A DNA stretch of 20,249 nucleotides from GCA-2701705 sp036163455 (GCA_036163455.1 JAYZKL010000049.1:1-20249); one strand, 5' to 3'; counted from the first letter of the stretch, positions 1-7,144 are shown. Notes: generated by a model from the letters alone, not told the origin. Numbers and translations: made by a program.

Positions 1-1
1 T

Positions 2-412
2 TTATCAAAGAAGGGATTTAATATAAATATTATTGACCAAAAAAACTTTTACTTATCTGATAACAATTTTTTTGATTTTAGTAATATATTTAAAGGTTAT
101 GTTATATATAGAAAAGTTATATTAAATTCTGATCAATTTGGCGCTATTCATGCAGAAAGTTTTTTTCCTATTAAATATCTTAATGGAAAGGAAAAAAGGC
201 TGAAAATGCTCGGCAATAAATCCTTGGGGACATACATTCTAAGGCCAAATAAATTCAAACGCTTACGCACTGACTTTAAGATTATAGATAATCACATTTG
301 CAGATCAATAATTTATAGATACAGAAAAAAATATGTTTTAGTTAGAGAATATTTTCCTACAACTTTATCATCAAACACATTAACTTTATTAAAATGCAGA
401 AGACAAGTCTGA
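2..412 (+). CDS. ubiC: Chorismate lyase (UbiC), C-terminal part; 5' end outside window
   Basis: Removes pyruvate from chorismate to give 4-hydroxybenzoate, the first committed step of ubiquinone synthesis, in the cytosol. The frame is open from base 2 to the TGA at 410-412 and gives 136 residues, so the gene starts upstream of the window. The core matches the UbiC pattern I know from E. coli. It has a 'YRKVIL' strand (residues 36-41) where E. coli has the substrate-binding Arg of 'REILL', then 'LGNKSLGTYIL' (70-80) matching 'LG..PLGRYLF'. Near the end is 'VREYFP' (114-119), whose Glu116 fits the family's C-terminal active-site Glu in 'TELFLP'. An internal ATG at 206 is not the start, because homology continues well upstream of it. 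The product would feed UbiA, encoded 14 kb away. The tail overlaps the converging HAD gene by 24 bases. Sequence identity to E. coli is low, so the call rests on the ordered motifs. Confidence 0.8.
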   Translation, partial: LSKKGFNINIIDQKNFYLSDNNFFDFSNIFKGYVIYRKVILNSDQFGAIHAESFFPIKYLNGKEKRLKMLGNKSLGTYILRPNKFKRLRTDFKIIDNHICRSIIYRYRKKYVLVREYFPTTLSSNTLTLLKCRRQV

Positions 413-1033
413 TAATGATTTCACTGTTAAGGGATTAATTATCCTCGATTTAGATTTCTCTTTACTAATATATACAAGGTTTTCTAATCCTGCAGAGTGA
501 GCAGCAATTAGATTATCTAAAGTATCTTCAATTAAAACACTATTTTTGAAACTTATATTTAATTTATTCTTCAGTATGTACCAAAATTGTATTTCCTCCT
601 TGATATAACTAAGTTGATGCGAACAAATAATATCTTTAAAGTATTTTTTAATATTATATTTTTTTAGTTTTATTTTTAGTGTTTTCTCATGTGCATTAGT
701 TATCAAAAATAGATTTTTATTTTTTTTTACTAAACTTTCTAAAAATTCTACAGCTCCTTTCATAATATCAATTTTTTCTATATTGTCCTCTTTTTCTTTT
801 TTTATATCGACATTTAGCATATTTGACCAATAATCTATATCATACCAATCCTTAGTTTTTCTCTTATAATTGAAAATCTGCTTTGTTACTAAACAAGCAT
901 CTTTGAAGCTTATTTTATGTAATTCAGCATATACCTTAGGTATATGTTTCTGCCAGAAAAAATTATCATAATCAAGATTTAAAATTACACCATCTAAATC
1001 AATCAAAAAATTTTTCATAACTTTCTTTTGCAT
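389..1033 (-). CDS. yrfG: HAD-family hydrolase, YrfG-like GMP/IMP nucleotidase
   Basis: Probably a 5'-nucleotidase acting on GMP and IMP, by similarity to E. coli YrfG. HAD motif I is 'DLDG' with nucleophile Asp12 and acid/base Asp14. It is followed by 'LDYDNFFWQKHIP', which is very close to the YrfG sequence as I remember it. A 'WYDIDYWS' segment in the cap also matches. Motif II is 'FLITNAH', motif III is the Lys of 'SYIKEE', and motif IV is 'LIEDTLDN', with Glu-Asp in place of the usual Asp-Asp. The length of 214 residues is normal for the family. A second start at Met6 (base 1018) is possible, and neither start has a convincing ribosome binding site. The gene is divergent from nudE. The trio HAD-nudE-cysQ is a conserved neighbourhood in Pseudomonas, which supports the assignment. 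The substrate is inferred. Confidence 0.82.
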   Translation of the reverse strand: MQKKVMKNFLIDLDGVILNLDYDNFFWQKHIPKVYAELHKISFKDACLVTKQIFNYKRKTKDWYDIDYWSNMLNVDIKKEKEDNIEKIDIMKGAVEFLESLVKKNKNLFLITNAHEKTLKIKLKKYNIKKYFKDIICSHQLSYIKEEIQFWYILKNKLNISFKNSVLIEDTLDNLIAAHSAGLENLVYISKEKSKSRIINPLTVKSLSDLSSAF

Positions 1034-1090
1034 AAGCTATATTGTATGATTTATTTAACAATAATTGCATCTAAAATTAACTTTATTAAT

Positions 1091-1627
1091 ATGCCAACTA
1101 TCAAAAATAAAAAGATTATTGCTAATACAAAACTGTTTACAATAAAAGAACTGGAAATAACATTTGGGAAAGGAATTTACAGGGAATATGAGGTAATTTC
1201 TGGGAAAGGCCATGCAGCAGTAATGATTATTCCTTTACAAAATAATAAAATTTATTTTATAAAAGAGTTTGCTGCTGCTATAAATAACTATTCTATATCT
1301 TTCCCAAAAGGCCGAGTAGATGAAGGGGAAACAATAGTAAATGCAGCTAACAGGGAATTACAAGAAGAAATAGGATTTAGATCAAATAAGTTATCACATA
1401 TTTTCACTTTAAGTCTTGCCCCAGGATATATAGATCATGATACCCATATCTTTTTAGCTGAAGATTTAGAACCATCAAAGCTTGAAGGCGATGAACCTGA
1501 AGAATTAACTATAATACAATGCGATCTTAATGAAATTGATACATTAATAGATAAAAATAAAAATATAGAATCTCGTGCTATTGCCTGCATTTATTTACTT
1601 AAAAAACATTTGGATATAACATTATGA
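1091..1627 (+). CDS. nudE: Nudix hydrolase NudE (ADP-compounds hydrolase)
   Basis: Hydrolyses ADP-linked compounds such as ADP-ribose, diadenosine polyphosphates and NADH to AMP plus a phosphorylated product. The full Nudix box is present at residues 74-96: Gly74, Glu80, the 'RELQEE' core and Gly95. Around it are NudE-type features: 'SRLF'-like 'TKLFTIKEL' near the N-terminus, 'LSLAPGYIDHDTHIF', and 'LEGDEPEEL', which is nearly identical to E. coli NudE. I place the start at the ATG at 1091 (178 residues), because 'MPTI' matches the E. coli N-terminus. The frame stays open to 1028, but the extra 21 residues are hydrophobic and would run into the divergent HAD gene. The stop overlaps the cysQ start in an ATGA, so the two are probably translationally coupled. 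Confidence 0.9.
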   Translation: MPTIKNKKIIANTKLFTIKELEITFGKGIYREYEVISGKGHAAVMIIPLQNNKIYFIKEFAAAINNYSISFPKGRVDEGETIVNAANRELQEEIGFRSNKLSHIFTLSLAPGYIDHDTHIFLAEDLEPSKLEGDEPEELTIIQCDLNEIDTLIDKNKNIESRAIACIYLLKKHLDITL

Positions 1628-2430
1628 ACTTTCAAGATTTTGAAAATATTCTCCCAAAACTACAAAACATTAGTGTAAGTACAGGAGAATATCAAGTTCA
1701 AAATCACAAAAAAATTTTAGATATAAAAATTAAGGATAACCAAACTCCAGTTACAGAAATTGATTTGCAATCTAGCAATATGATTGAGGAGGAATTAAAT
1801 AAATTAACTCCTGATATACCAGTCATTTCAGAGGAGAATCAAAAACCATCAAAAGCGGCAGATCTTTTTTGGATTATTGATCCGTTAGATGGTACAAAGA
1901 ATTATCTTAAAGGTAACAATAATTTCTGTATCAATATTGCATTGATTAAGAATCAGAATCCAATTTTGGGCATAATTTATTCTCCTATACATAAATTATT
2001 TTATTATTCATTTAAAAATCATGGTTCTTTTAAAAAATTAAAAAATGAACCCCCTATACAAATTAAAACTCAAACAATGCCAATGTCTGAAAAAACTATC
2101 ATCTATACAAGTTCATCAATTAATGAAGATGTATGCCAAAGATTAAAAAAACAATTTAATAATTTAAAAATTATTACAACTAGTAGTGCATTAAAATTTG
2201 GATATATTGCATCTGGCCAAGGTCATTTTTATCCAAGATTAGGCCCTACTCATGAATGGGACACTGCTTCTGGACAATCGATAATTGAGGAAGCTGGAGG
2301 AGTGGTATTAGATAAATCGATGAATAGTTTAAAGTATAATAAAAACAGTCAATACATCAATGCTGAGTTTTTTGTTTTATGCGACCAAAGTTTTGCTTGG
2401 GACAAAATAATCAAATCAATTATTTCTTAA
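1624..2430 (+). CDS. cysQ: 3'(2'),5'-bisphosphate nucleotidase CysQ
   Basis: Removes the 3'-phosphate from pAp (and PAPS), recycling the by-product of sulfate assimilation and of phosphopantetheine transfer. It belongs to the inositol monophosphatase superfamily. Metal ligands are visible: Glu70 in 'VISEE', Asp86 and Asp89 in 'DPLDGTK', and the Asp of 'HEWDTASG' in the C-terminal half. 'TPVTEIDLQSS' (41-51) and the closing 'EEAGG' are also typical. The length of 268 residues is slightly above E. coli CysQ (about 246). The ATG sits inside the nudE stop (ATGA), so it is probably co-expressed with nudE. pAp removal fits with the neighbouring nucleotidases as a nucleotide clean-up set. Confidence 0.92.
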   Translation: MNFQDFENILPKLQNISVSTGEYQVQNHKKILDIKIKDNQTPVTEIDLQSSNMIEEELNKLTPDIPVISEENQKPSKAADLFWIIDPLDGTKNYLKGNNNFCINIALIKNQNPILGIIYSPIHKLFYYSFKNHGSFKKLKNEPPIQIKTQTMPMSEKTIIYTSSSINEDVCQRLKKQFNNLKIITTSSALKFGYIASGQGHFYPRLGPTHEWDTASGQSIIEEAGGVVLDKSMNSLKYNKNSQYINAEFFVLCDQSFAWDKIIKSIIS

Positions 2431-2563
2431 TATCTAGTGATTTTTTATAAGCTTTCTTGTTTATTCTTTTCAATAATTTATATTTGCCAATTTTAGATTT
2501 AGTCCAAGTAAATGCTATGGCTTCATAATCTTTGGGTTGTTTTGTCTGATCTTTTTTTTTCAC
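2420..2563 (-). CDS. Possible small basic protein (47 aa), function unknown
   Basis: I do not recognise this product. On the minus strand a GTG (2561-2563) opens a 47-residue frame ending at TAA (2420-2422). The peptide is lysine-rich, with a mixed central part reading 'PKDYEAIAFTWTKSKIGKY' and a basic C-terminus. A stop codon lies seven codons upstream, so it cannot be much longer. There is no clear ribosome binding site, and the codons after the start are a run of nine A residues. The argument in favour is layout. With this gene the 182-base hole after cysQ becomes an 11-base convergent overlap plus a 49-base divergent spacer, the same pattern as everywhere else in the window. It could still be a chance frame in AT-rich DNA. 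Confidence 0.4.
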   Translation of the reverse strand: MKKKDQTKQPKDYEAIAFTWTKSKIGKYKLLKRINKKAYKKSLDIKK

Positions 2564-2574
2564 TAAATATTCAA

Positions 2575-2602
2575 TTGACTTTTATGTTATCATAAATATC
2601 AA
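2575..2602 (+). promoter_or_regulatory. Candidate promoter for ccmC
   Basis: TTGACT (2575-2580, five of six matches to the -35 consensus) is followed after 16 bases by TATCAA (2597-2602, four of six). The predicted transcription start would be only a few bases before the ccmC ATG at 2613, so the transcript would have almost no leader. I see no ribosome binding site before ccmC, which agrees with that. In DNA this AT-rich, a match of this quality can arise by chance. Confidence 0.35.
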
Positions 2603-2612
2603 TTTTACGAGT

Positions 2613-3338
2613 ATGTTAAAGAATATTTTTAACAAAATTTCACCTAATGGGTTTTATTTTTTTGTAACTCAGCTAATACCATGGCTATTATCTATTTCTT
2701 TTATTCTTATTTTCTATGGTATTTATCAAGGCCTATTTGTCGCTCCGCCTGATTATCAACAGGGTGATGCTTTTAGAATCATGTATGTACATGTTCCAAG
2801 TGCCTGGCTGTCTCTATTTGCATACTCAGTTCTTGCTTTTTGTTCTATAGTGTCACTAGTTTGGAGAATAAAAGTTTTTGAGATTCTATCAATATCTTCG
2901 GCAAAAATAGGCGCACTATTTACCTTTTTGACTCTTGTGACTGGAGCAATTTGGGGGAAACCAATGTGGGGGACATGGTGGGTTTGGGATGCTAGATTGA
3001 CATCAGAATTAATTTTATTTTTTATCTATATATCAATAATCCTATTAAATTATTCTTTTGATGATTATAAAAAAGGGGCAAGAGCAGCAAATATTTTGGC
3101 AATAGTTGGCTTGATTAATATACCCATAATACATTTTTCTGTTGAATGGTGGAATACATTACATCAAGGCCCTAGTGTGATAAAACTTGGTTCACCTTCA
3201 ATTTCAACAGAAATGCTAATTCCTCTCATATATGTTGCAGTTGGCTTTACATTCTATTTTTTTGCCTCTCTTTTCTTATCAGCCAGAAATATTCTTTTAG
3301 TGAGAGAGAGACACAAGTCGTGGGTAAAAAACATTTAA
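2613..3338 (+). CDS. ccmC: Cytochrome c maturation heme-handling protein CcmC
   Basis: Integral inner-membrane protein that presents heme to the chaperone CcmE at the periplasmic face during cytochrome c maturation. The periplasmic tryptophan-rich WWD motif is complete at residues 114-126 ('WGKPMWGTWWVWD'). The two heme-ligand histidines fall at His60 ('YVHVPSAW') and His184 ('NTLHQGP'), the same numbers as in E. coli CcmC. I count six hydrophobic spans. The length of 241 is normal. In most proteobacteria ccmC lies downstream of ccmAB on the same strand. Here it faces them tail to tail, overlapping ccmB by 4 bases, and ccmD does not follow. It therefore has its own promoter. Confidence 0.95.
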   Translation: MLKNIFNKISPNGFYFFVTQLIPWLLSISFILIFYGIYQGLFVAPPDYQQGDAFRIMYVHVPSAWLSLFAYSVLAFCSIVSLVWRIKVFEILSISSAKIGALFTFLTLVTGAIWGKPMWGTWWVWDARLTSELILFFIYISIILLNYSFDDYKKGARAANILAIVGLINIPIIHFSVEWWNTLHQGPSVIKLGSPSISTEMLIPLIYVAVGFTFYFFASLFLSARNILLVRERHKSWVKNI

Positions 3339-4009
3339 TCTAAGCTAATCTTCAAAGATTTTGCACAAATTATAGGCGTAATAAGCAAAAAAATTAAAAA
3401 GATTATACTTAAAAGGTATAACTCTGTAGAGTAGTTTAAATTAAAATATGAATTATTAACTGCTGAAGTTCCAAAGATTAGCACAGGAATATAAAGAGGA
3501 AGAACGATAATAGAAATAAGAATTTTATTTTTTCTTAGGCTAACTGTCAGGGCAGCCGCAATTGATCCAATTAAACTCAATGTTGGAGTTCCTATAATTA
3601 AGCTTAAAAATAGCACAAAACTAGTTTGGTTGCTTATCCCCAAGGCTATTGCAATTATAGGGGCAAAAAATATTATTGGTAAATTAGATATTAACCAATG
3701 AGATAACACTTTTGCCATAACATTAATTTCTAAATTTTTATCATCAATAAGGAATATTTCTAAAGATCCATCTTCATAGTCATCTTTAAAGATATTTTCT
3801 ACATTAAGAACACAAACAAGCAAGCAAGATATCCATATCATAAGAGGAACAAGTTCTTGCATAACAATTTTTTCAACATAACCTAAAGATATATTAAAAA
3901 AAACCATTATTATGAAAAGATATATAATTGGGAAAAAACTTTCATAACCCGATCTCTTTATTAGTAAAAGTTCTTTTAGAATAATTGATCCAAAGGATTT
4001 CATTAGCAT
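3335..4009 (-). CDS. ccmB: Heme exporter membrane subunit CcmB
   Basis: Membrane subunit of the CcmAB ABC transporter, which drives release of heme-loaded CcmE from the CcmC complex. The protein has 224 residues and about six hydrophobic spans. 'IFKDDYEDGSLE' and 'AKVLSHWLISNLP' line up with E. coli 'LFRDDLQDGSLE' and 'AKVMAHWMVTGLP', and 'GTPTLSLIGS' is another family signature. The start could be Met1 (4009) or Met3 (4003). Both overlap the end of ccmA, so translation is coupled. It is the last gene of a five-gene operon beginning at 7093 and ends within the tail of ccmC on the other strand. Confidence 0.93.
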   Translation of the reverse strand: MLMKSFGSIILKELLLIKRSGYESFFPIIYLFIIMVFFNISLGYVEKIVMQELVPLMIWISCLLVCVLNVENIFKDDYEDGSLEIFLIDDKNLEINVMAKVLSHWLISNLPIIFFAPIIAIALGISNQTSFVLFLSLIIGTPTLSLIGSIAAALTVSLRKNKILISIIVLPLYIPVLIFGTSAVNNSYFNLNYSTELYLLSIIFLIFLLITPIICAKSLKISLD

Positions 4010-4608
4010 CCCAGACCTATATTTAAATTATTAATAAAGATTTTTTCTAAAGGTTTATGGTTTGTTGTGATAAGTGCGCCATTGTTATTTAAATGATTTT
4101 GAGCTAGCTCATTAAATATTTTAATACCATCTTCATCTAATGAACTATATGGCTCATCTATTATCCAAGTAACTGAATTAGTGATAAGTGTTTTTATTAA
4201 AGAAACCCTTTTTCTTTGTCCGTGGGATAATTGCTTCACTGGAGTATTGATATAACTGTTCATTTTGTAATTATCCAAAGCCTTTTTAATCAGTGAATAA
4301 TTTTGATTGCCATATATACTCTGGAAAAAAAATAAATTTTCTTTAACCGTAAGATCTTCTTTTAGTCCTGATTTATGACCTATATAAATAGTTTCTTTAA
4401 AAAAATTTTCTGAATTATAATTTTCTATATTTCCATTAGACGGCTCTGTAATTCCAATTATAGTTTTGAGTAATGTTGTTTTTCCTGAACCATTTGAACC
4501 AAAGATATTTATTGATTGAGTTTTTATTAAGTCAAAAGAAATATTAGAAAATACAGTATAGCCATTTCTAGTTACAGATAAATTTTTAACTTTAATTAGA
4601 TTATCCAT
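4003..4608 (-). CDS. ccmA: Heme exporter ATP-binding subunit CcmA
   Basis: ATPase of the CcmAB complex in cytochrome c maturation, on the cytoplasmic side of the inner membrane. Walker A is at residues 37-45 ('GSNGSGKTT'), the ABC signature is 'QLSHGQRKRVSL', and Walker B is 'WIIDEPYSSLD', followed by the switch His in 'TTNHK'. The length of 201 residues is close to E. coli CcmA (about 207). Short stand-alone ABC ATPases paired with CcmB are diagnostic. The start overlaps the end of rraA by 8 bases and the end overlaps ccmB, so all three are probably translated from one message. rraA as the upstream neighbour is not a usual ccm context. Confidence 0.93.
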   Translation of the reverse strand: MDNLIKVKNLSVTRNGYTVFSNISFDLIKTQSINIFGSNGSGKTTLLKTIIGITEPSNGNIENYNSENFFKETIYIGHKSGLKEDLTVKENLFFFQSIYGNQNYSLIKKALDNYKMNSYINTPVKQLSHGQRKRVSLIKTLITNSVTWIIDEPYSSLDEDGIKIFNELAQNHLNNNGALITTNHKPLEKIFINNLNIGLGC

Positions 4609-5092
4609 TATTTTCTAGCAGATTTCTGTCAGAGATAATTATGCCATCATGATCCGAATAGAGAAACATACCTTCCTTAAAAACAACTCCTGCGAATTCA
4701 AGTTTATCCCCAAGACTACCCCTATTATTATTGACGCTTTTTCTAGGGAAAATATTTAGAGCTTTTATTCCTATAGCCATAGTGTTTATGATTTCTGAAT
4801 CTCTGATACAGCCATTTATAACAAACCCAGACCAGCCATTTTCATTAGCTTTTTTTACTAGATTATCACCAACTAATGAACAATTTAATGAACCGCCACC
4901 ATCTATCACCATAACATCGCCATCAACTTTTTCTTCAAGAAGTTTTTTTACAAAAGAATTATCATCTAAAACTTTAACGGTTCTGATTTTTCCAAAAAAT
5001 GTATGATTCTTGCCAAATAATTTAAAAATTGGTTGGGCAATTTGTATTTCTTGATTTTCATCGCATAAGTCAGCAACAGAAAATTTTGTCAT
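4601..5092 (-). CDS. rraA: RraA-family protein; possible class II HMG/CHA aldolase-type enzyme
   Basis: The family contains E. coli RraA, which inhibits RNase E, and metal-dependent aldolases/oxaloacetate decarboxylases. The fold is clear from 'TVKVLDDN', 'VMVIDGGGSLNCSLVGDNL' and 'GWSGFVINGCIRD', and the length of 163 residues is normal. It carries a complete D-x20-R-D motif: Asp76, Arg97, Asp98. In the aldolases this motif binds substrate and metal. E. coli RraA, as I recall it, has Arg-Gln at the last two positions. Overall similarity to RraA ('ADLCDENQE' against 'SELCDIYQE') suggests orthology, while the motif suggests retained catalysis. Function is therefore open. It overlaps ampG by 4 bases (ATGA) and ccmA by 8. 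Confidence 0.85.
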   Translation of the reverse strand: MTKFSVADLCDENQEIQIAQPIFKLFGKNHTFFGKIRTVKVLDDNSFVKKLLEEKVDGDVMVIDGGGSLNCSLVGDNLVKKANENGWSGFVINGCIRDSEIINTMAIGIKALNIFPRKSVNNNRGSLGDKLEFAGVVFKEGMFLYSDHDGIIISDRNLLENNG

Positions 5093-6336
5093 ATTTTAAT
5101 ATCCTGTTTTATTTTCATTAGTATTATTAGAGCAGGAATTGCTATTAATGAACAGAATATAAAATATATTTCCCAGTCCATTAATTCTACTAAATAACCT
5201 GATGAACCAGAGAAAAATGTTCTTGGTATCGACATTAGAGCTGTCATTAGAGCAAACTGAGTTGCAGTAAACTCCTTATTAGTCATGTTTGCAATAAAAG
5301 CTAAATATGCAGTATAGCCCATTCCAGCAGCTAAATTCTCAAGAGAGATAACGATCATTAAAAGACTAATATAGTTGCCCATAGCTGCTAATACTGCAAA
5401 GCCTAATGTTGCAACAGCTTGGAAAAGACCAAAAATTATAAGAGATTTATATAACCCTATTCGTAATGAGATTAGTCCTCCTAAAAAAGCGCCAATTAGC
5501 GTCGCCACCAAACCAAATATTTTTACAACCGTTCCAATTTGTGATTTTGTAAAACCAATATCTAGATAGAAATTTGTACTCAAAGAATGCGCCATGGTAT
5601 CACCAACTTTATAGAGAAGTATAAACATTAAAATTAGTATTGCTGAGTTATAACCTTTCCTATTGAAAAATTCAGTGAAAGGATTGATTATTGCATCTCT
5701 TAAACTTTTAGGTTCCTCTTCTTGTAATGGTTCATCAGCAATCATAGTTGCGAAAACTCCTATAAACATAACAGCTGCCATAAATATATAAACTAATTGG
5801 TAAGATATGTAATCAGCTAGAATTAATCCTCCTGCACCTGCAGCTAGAGCACCTATTCTATATCCTAAAACATATGCAGATGCTCCAAGAGTTTGTTCTT
5901 CATCAAGTAGAGATTCTCTTCTGTAAGCATCAATTATGATGTCTTGTGATGCAGAAAAAAAAGTAACTAAAAGAGCTAAAACAGCAACATTAAAAGCACT
6001 TAGGCTTGGATTTGTCATACCAAGGCCAATAATAGAAATAATCAATATGACTTGAATGACTACCAACCACCCTCTTCTTCGACCCAATGAATTAATAATA
6101 TATCTATCAAAAATTGGTGCCCATAAAAATTTTAGCGAATAAGGGAGTCCAACAAGGGCAAATAAACCAATAGTTGATTTTGCAATGCCGGCATCCGTCA
6201 ACCATGCTTGTAAAAGAGTAATGGTGAGAAGCAAAGGAACCCCTGATACAAATCCCATAACTAAAGTTATGACCATCTTTTTTTCCAAGTAGGGGTTGAT
6301 GGAAATTAGGATTTTATTTATGTAGTCAGATATCAT
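5089..6336 (-). CDS. ampG: AmpG-family muropeptide MFS transporter
   Basis: Inner-membrane major facilitator permease that imports GlcNAc-1,6-anhydro-MurNAc peptides for cell-wall recycling. The N-terminal half carries AmpG signatures: 'GFVSGVPLLLT', 'LQAWLTDAGI', 'TIGLFALVGLPY', 'KFLWAPIFDRY' and 'GRRRGWLV'. These are followed by 'SASQDIIIDAYR' and 'LGYRIG'. A C-terminal 'ENLAAGMGYTA' and 'ATQFALMTAL' match as well. There are about 12 hydrophobic spans. At 415 residues it lacks the roughly 75-residue C-terminal extension of E. coli AmpG, as many homologues do. I take the ATG at 6336. A TTG two codons upstream (6342) also stays in frame. It overlaps the end of the nuclease gene and shares an ATGA with rraA. 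No ampD or nagZ is in view. Confidence 0.88.
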   Translation of the reverse strand: MISDYINKILISINPYLEKKMVITLVMGFVSGVPLLLTITLLQAWLTDAGIAKSTIGLFALVGLPYSLKFLWAPIFDRYIINSLGRRRGWLVVIQVILIISIIGLGMTNPSLSAFNVAVLALLVTFFSASQDIIIDAYRRESLLDEEQTLGASAYVLGYRIGALAAGAGGLILADYISYQLVYIFMAAVMFIGVFATMIADEPLQEEEPKSLRDAIINPFTEFFNRKGYNSAILILMFILLYKVGDTMAHSLSTNFYLDIGFTKSQIGTVVKIFGLVATLIGAFLGGLISLRIGLYKSLIIFGLFQAVATLGFAVLAAMGNYISLLMIVISLENLAAGMGYTAYLAFIANMTNKEFTATQFALMTALMSIPRTFFSGSSGYLVELMDWEIYFIFCSLIAIPALIILMKIKQDIKI

Positions 6337-7093
6337 AGTCAATTATTAGAGGTGAATGATCAGAAAATCTTTTCCTTTTATATATTTTTACTTTCTTTAT
6401 TATATCCTTAATATTTGCTGTGACGATATGGTAATCAATTCTCCAACCAACATTTTTTTCCCAGGCTCTACCTCTATTAGACCACCAAGTATACTGATCG
6501 GGAAGATTATTTATTTCTCGAAATGCATCTATAAAACCTAATTTGCCGATAATTTTATCCATCCAATCTCTTTCCTCAGGAAGAAAGCCTGAATTTTTTT
6601 GATTAGATTTCCAATTTTTTATATCAATTTTTTTATGTGCTATATTCCAATCCCCACAGATAATAGATGTTTTTTTATCCTTTTTTATTTTCTTAAGGTA
6701 AGTTTCAAATTTTGACATGAATTTATATTTAAGTTTTTGTCTTTTTTCACTTGAAGAACCTGAAGGGAAATAAACAGAGACAATACGATGTTTTTTGTAT
6801 TCTAAAGAAATAAACCTGCCTTCTTTAGAAAAGAAATCTGAGCCAAAGTCATTATAGGTGGTATTTGGTTTATGTTTTGTGTAAATACACACTCCGCTAT
6901 ACCCTTTCTTTTCTGCTACAGATGAGTATCTTGTATATCCATTTAAAGCAAATAAATCAGAATCAATTTGATCTTCTGAAGCCCTAACTTCTTGAAGGCA
7001 AATATAGTCTGCTTTTTGTCTTTTTAGCCATTGATACAGGCCTTTTTTTTGACTAGCTCTTATACCACACACATTTAATGTTAAAACTCTCAT
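6326..7093 (-). CDS. xth: Exodeoxyribonuclease III / AP endonuclease of the Crc branch
   Basis: Cuts DNA at abasic sites and degrades 3' ends in base-excision repair. Catalytic residues of the exonuclease III family are all present: Asn7, Glu35 ('LQEVR'), Tyr108 ('YFPSG'), Asp148 and Asn150 ('GDWN'), Asp220 ('WRIDYH'), and Asp245-His246 ('SDHSP'). The length is 255. The wording of 'AHKKIDIKNW', 'SGFLPEERDWMD' and 'KYKFMSKF', and the position next to pyrE, match Pseudomonas Crc, the catabolite repression protein. Crc has lost several of these residues (for example GSLY in place of GDWN, as I recall). This copy therefore looks like the catalytically intact relative. It heads the operon xth-ampG-rraA-ccmA-ccmB, with each gene overlapping the next. 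Confidence 0.92.
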   Translation of the reverse strand: MRVLTLNVCGIRASQKKGLYQWLKRQKADYICLQEVRASEDQIDSDLFALNGYTRYSSVAEKKGYSGVCIYTKHKPNTTYNDFGSDFFSKEGRFISLEYKKHRIVSVYFPSGSSSEKRQKLKYKFMSKFETYLKKIKKDKKTSIICGDWNIAHKKIDIKNWKSNQKNSGFLPEERDWMDKIIGKLGFIDAFREINNLPDQYTWWSNRGRAWEKNVGWRIDYHIVTANIKDIIKKVKIYKRKRFSDHSPLIIDYDI

Positions 7094-7144
7094 AAACTAA
7101 TTTTTACTATGTTATTATAAAGGCGATATAGATTAAATCCATTC
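7094..7144. promoter_or_regulatory. Divergent promoter region, nuclease gene / pyrE
   Basis: The 51-base spacer must drive both directions. TATAAT reads on the minus strand at 7119-7114 toward the nuclease gene, and an overlapping TATAAA reads on the plus strand at 7116-7121 toward pyrE. I see no good -35 box on either side. The two overlapping -10 boxes would make transcription in the two directions compete. Confidence 0.35.

Noticed and set aside
206..412. A separate 68-residue gene starting at the ATG at 206
   Set aside because: The same frame is open back to base 2 and the upstream residues also match chorismate lyase, so this ATG is internal to ubiC.
1028..1090. Longer N-terminus for NudE starting at 1028
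   Set aside because: The extra 21 residues have no counterpart in NudE and the start would overlap the divergent HAD gene; the ATG at 1091 fits the family.
2551..2560. T-run after cysQ as a Rho-independent terminator
   Set aside because: No GC-containing hairpin precedes it, and it lies 120 bases past the cysQ stop.
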